Below are positions 15,031-16,690 of a stretch of 16,690 nt of DNA, one piece after another. Every line of letters starts with the position of its first letter. Within the stretch, counting starts at the first letter, position 1. Below the pieces are notes generated by a model, which saw only the letters and a program-made list of their open reading frames with translations, did no database searches and was not told where the DNA came from. The stretch is taken from NCBI GenBank assembly GCA_007116685.1, contig SKIC01000127.1:1-16690 (forward strand), written 5' to 3'. Origin of the DNA: Balneolales bacterium (lineage in GTDB: Bacteria; Bacteroidota; Rhodothermia; Balneolales; Natronogracilivirgulaceae). Both the position numbers and the translations under genes were made by a program.

Positions 15031-15084
15031 GGGTAATTTCATTCATCTTATGTCAGACTAAATCATCACGAATTCTGAAAAATC

Positions 15085-15243
15085 ATGAAAAACGCATTTA
15101 ACATTGAAGACTTATTCACAGAGCAGAATATCTATTTTGCTAAACCAGATGAGCCAATTATTAATCCTCCCCCAAGAGATGATACCGATGAAGATGAGAG
15201 CGGCGATTCAACCCGACCAAGGCCAAAGCCAACAAACAATTGA
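15085..15243 (+). CDS. Small ORF, 52 residues, acidic and proline-rich, unknown
   Basis: I do not recognise this ORF. It runs from ATG to TGA and encodes 52 residues. The N-terminal half (MKNAFNIEDLFTEQNIYF) could form an amphipathic helix. The C-terminal half is low-complexity: INPPPRDDTDEDESGD followed by STRPRPKPTNN, acidic then basic and proline-rich, so it is likely disordered. There is no signal peptide, membrane segment or cysteine. It sits alone between the ahcY terminator and a convergent lipoprotein gene whose stop codon is two bases away, which fills the gap neatly and hints that it is real. No Shine-Dalgarno is seen, as for most genes here. It could be a small regulatory or leader peptide, or a chance ORF. 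Confidence 0.45.
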   Translation: MKNAFNIEDLFTEQNIYFAKPDEPIINPPPRDDTDEDESGDSTRPRPKPTNN

Positions 15244-15245
15244 TT

Positions 15246-15683
15246 TCAGTCTAAAACTCGTATTGCGGAACCCAACTCGTTTCTTAAGCGATTGATTTCC
15301 CATTCGCCTCCGGTTTCTCTCAACTCAAACAAATCTGAGGTCTTATTATAGCGCAATTCAAGGCGAAAAGTACGCTGATTTCCCATTCTGACTGTTTCCG
15401 ATAAGTATCCTGCTGTTTGATTAATACAGCCTGGACGGCCGGGTACTACTCCAAACACTTCCATGGCAAGAAATACTTTTCCGCGCACCAATCTGCCTGT
15501 TAGGAAGGAATCACAGCCATAACTTCTGTTGGTTGTGATTCGGAAAGTGAATTGATTTCGGTCTAAATCCGGCTTGCCAAGTTCTACCACCAATTGATCT
15601 ATATCCTGTAACGACTCAACCTCCGTTGGCTGACAGGATGCAAAAGTCATTAGCAAAGCAATAGAAATGGCAATGCGTTTCAT
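15246..15683 (-). CDS. Small putative lipoprotein of unknown function
   Basis: This 145-residue protein starts with a signal peptide (MKRIAISIALLMTF) ending in a lipobox-like FASC, with Cys17 as the probable lipidation site, so it should be membrane-attached outside the cytoplasm. The rest alternates hydrophobic and polar residues in a way that suggests a beta-rich domain. Two further cysteines (in YGCDSF and PGCINQ) could form a disulfide. I do not recognise a family. It begins nine bases after the ftsY stop and is probably co-transcribed with it. Its stop lies two bases from that of the convergent 52-residue ORF. The lipoprotein call is good; function is unknown. Confidence 0.75.
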   Translation of the reverse strand: MKRIAISIALLMTFASCQPTEVESLQDIDQLVVELGKPDLDRNQFTFRITTNRSYGCDSFLTGRLVRGKVFLAMEVFGVVPGRPGCINQTAGYLSETVRMGNQRTFRLELRYNKTSDLFELRETGGEWEINRLRNELGSAIRVLD

Positions 15684-15692
15684 TGAGCAATC

Positions 15693-16664
15693 TTAGGATA
15701 ATTTTTCGCCAAACAGAGCATTCACAAATGCTACTCTGTCAAAAATCTGGAGGTCTTCAATTTGCTCTCCGACTCCGATATATTTTACCGGAACTTCCAA
15801 CTCAGAGGAAATCCCAATAACAATTCCGCCTTTTGCGGTACCATCGAGTTTTGTGAGAGCTAAGCCTGTGATATCTACTGCTTGGGTGAATGCTTTTGCT
15901 TGTTGCATAGCATTTTGTCCGGTTGAAGCATCTAAAACCAAAATTACTTCGTGGGGCGCACCCTCCACAACTTTCCCCATCACTCTCTTAATTTTTGAGA
16001 GTTCATCCATCAAATCTTTTTTGTTATGCAGACGGCCGGCAGTATCAACAATTACCACATCCTGACCTTTGGCTTTCGCAGAACTAACCGTATCGAAAGC
16101 AACAGCTGCCGGGTCTGCATTTTGACCTTGCTGGATGATGGGCACATCAGCGCGCTCACTCCAAATTTTCAACTGATTTACGGCTGCTGCCCTGAAGGTA
16201 TCTGCGGCACCCAGCACAACAGATTTGCCCGCCATCTTATAGCGGCTCGCCAGTTTACCAATGGTAGTAGTTTTTCCAACTCCATTTACGCCCACAACTA
16301 AAATCACATGTGGCTTTGAAGAAAATTCCACATCAAATTCAGCAGGTTTGTCGGCTTCATTTTCTTTTAAAAGGGCAATAATCTCATCCCGAAGTAAATT
16401 TTGCAGTTCTGAACTCGTTACATATTTATCTCGGGCAACTCGCGCTTCAATTCTCTCAATTACTGTCAGCGTTGTTTTAACGCCTACATCAGAGGTAATC
16501 AGAACTTCTTCGAGTTCATCTAAAACGATGTCATCGACTTTATCTTTACCGGCAACGGCCTTGCTAATTTTATTGAGGAAACCGGATCTGGTTTTTTCCA
16601 AACCATCTTGCAGTTTCTCCTCTTTTTTCTTTTTTGATAAGCCGAGTTTATCTAAAAATCCCAT
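15693..16664 (-). CDS. ftsY: Signal recognition particle receptor FtsY
   Basis: This 323-residue SRP GTPase docks ribosome-SRP complexes at the inner membrane for co-translational insertion. After a lysine-rich N-terminal helix (GLSKKKKEEKL, positions 8-18), which probably contacts lipid, the N domain leads into the G domain. G1 is GVNGVGKTT (125-133), DTFRAAA is at 155-161, DTAGR (207-211) is G3, TKLDGTAKGG (271-280) is G4 and the following SRP-specific segment, and GVGEQIEDLQIFD precedes the end. The SRP-type wording DTFRAAAVNQLKIW and the absence of an M domain separate it from Ffh. The long acidic A domain of E. coli FtsY is missing, as in many bacteria. The gene is complete, with its ATG 26 bases from the window edge, and is followed by a small lipoprotein gene. 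Confidence 0.97.
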   Translation of the reverse strand: MGFLDKLGLSKKKKEEKLQDGLEKTRSGFLNKISKAVAGKDKVDDIVLDELEEVLITSDVGVKTTLTVIERIEARVARDKYVTSSELQNLLRDEIIALLKENEADKPAEFDVEFSSKPHVILVVGVNGVGKTTTIGKLASRYKMAGKSVVLGAADTFRAAAVNQLKIWSERADVPIIQQGQNADPAAVAFDTVSSAKAKGQDVVIVDTAGRLHNKKDLMDELSKIKRVMGKVVEGAPHEVILVLDASTGQNAMQQAKAFTQAVDITGLALTKLDGTAKGGIVIGISSELEVPVKYIGVGEQIEDLQIFDRVAFVNALFGEKLS

Positions 16665-16690
16665 AAATCTATCTTTCTAAATAATAATAA

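Noticed and set aside
15104..15295. A 63-residue plus-strand frame from 15104
   Set aside because: It overlaps both the more credible 52-residue ORF and the minus-strand lipoprotein gene and has no protein-like features.
1..16690. Mobile element, defence island, CRISPR or biosynthetic cluster
   Set aside because: No transposase, integrase, direct-repeat array, restriction or toxin-antitoxin gene, or modular synthase is visible; the genes are mainly housekeeping and metabolic.

Overview
The window reads as ordinary, gene-dense bacterial chromosome. I see no transposase, integrase, phage gene, CRISPR array, tRNA or rRNA. Base composition is moderately AT-rich, and most start codons lack a clear Shine-Dalgarno sequence and follow an A/T-rich leader. 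That translation style, two predicted lipoproteins besides a lipoprotein solute receptor, and the gene content fit the Bacteroidota/Balneolota/Rhodothermota neighbourhood. This placement is an inference, not something the sequence proves.

Layout. (1) Positions 1-3157, plus strand: the tail of a LivG-type ABC ATPase, a complete LivF-type ATPase and a long-chain-type acyl-CoA synthetase form one tight operon for uptake and CoA activation of an organic ligand. A small membrane protein follows (about 3212-3606); its start appears to be broken by a one-base frameshift. (2) 3662-5290, minus strand: a two-gene operon with a phosphatidylserine-decarboxylase-family enzyme carrying an N-terminal extension, then a 130-residue protein resembling SpoIIAA/STAS-like proteins. 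(3) 5572-6786: a Liv-type substrate-binding lipoprotein, probably the receptor for the transporter in region 1, ending at a strong intrinsic terminator. (4) 6997-9822: a coupled operon of peptide chain release factor 3 (prfC), cutA and a methyltransferase-like protein with a degenerate SAM motif. (5) 9943-10704: an enoyl-CoA hydratase/isomerase-family protein with a Glu-to-Gln change at a catalytic position. It overlaps the convergent end of a minus-strand operon (12859-10684) encoding an NrnA-type DHH phosphoesterase and an HtrA/DegP-like protease predicted to be a lipoprotein. (6) 12932-14967: thiamine diphosphokinase, then adenosylhomocysteinase with its own terminator. (7) 15085-16664: an unrecognised 52-residue acidic/proline-rich ORF, converging on a minus-strand ftsY plus small-lipoprotein operon.

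Shared themes are mostly housekeeping: acyl-CoA metabolism (ligase, crotonase-family enzyme), translation and protein targeting or quality control (RF3, FtsY, HtrA), nucleotide recycling (NrnA) and the methyl cycle (AhcY). I did not find a convincing undescribed multi-gene system. The best second-look items are the decarboxylase/STAS-like pair, the crotonase with the substituted glutamate, the degenerate methyltransferase, the ligase-coupled Liv transporter, the frameshifted membrane gene and the small unannotated ORF.
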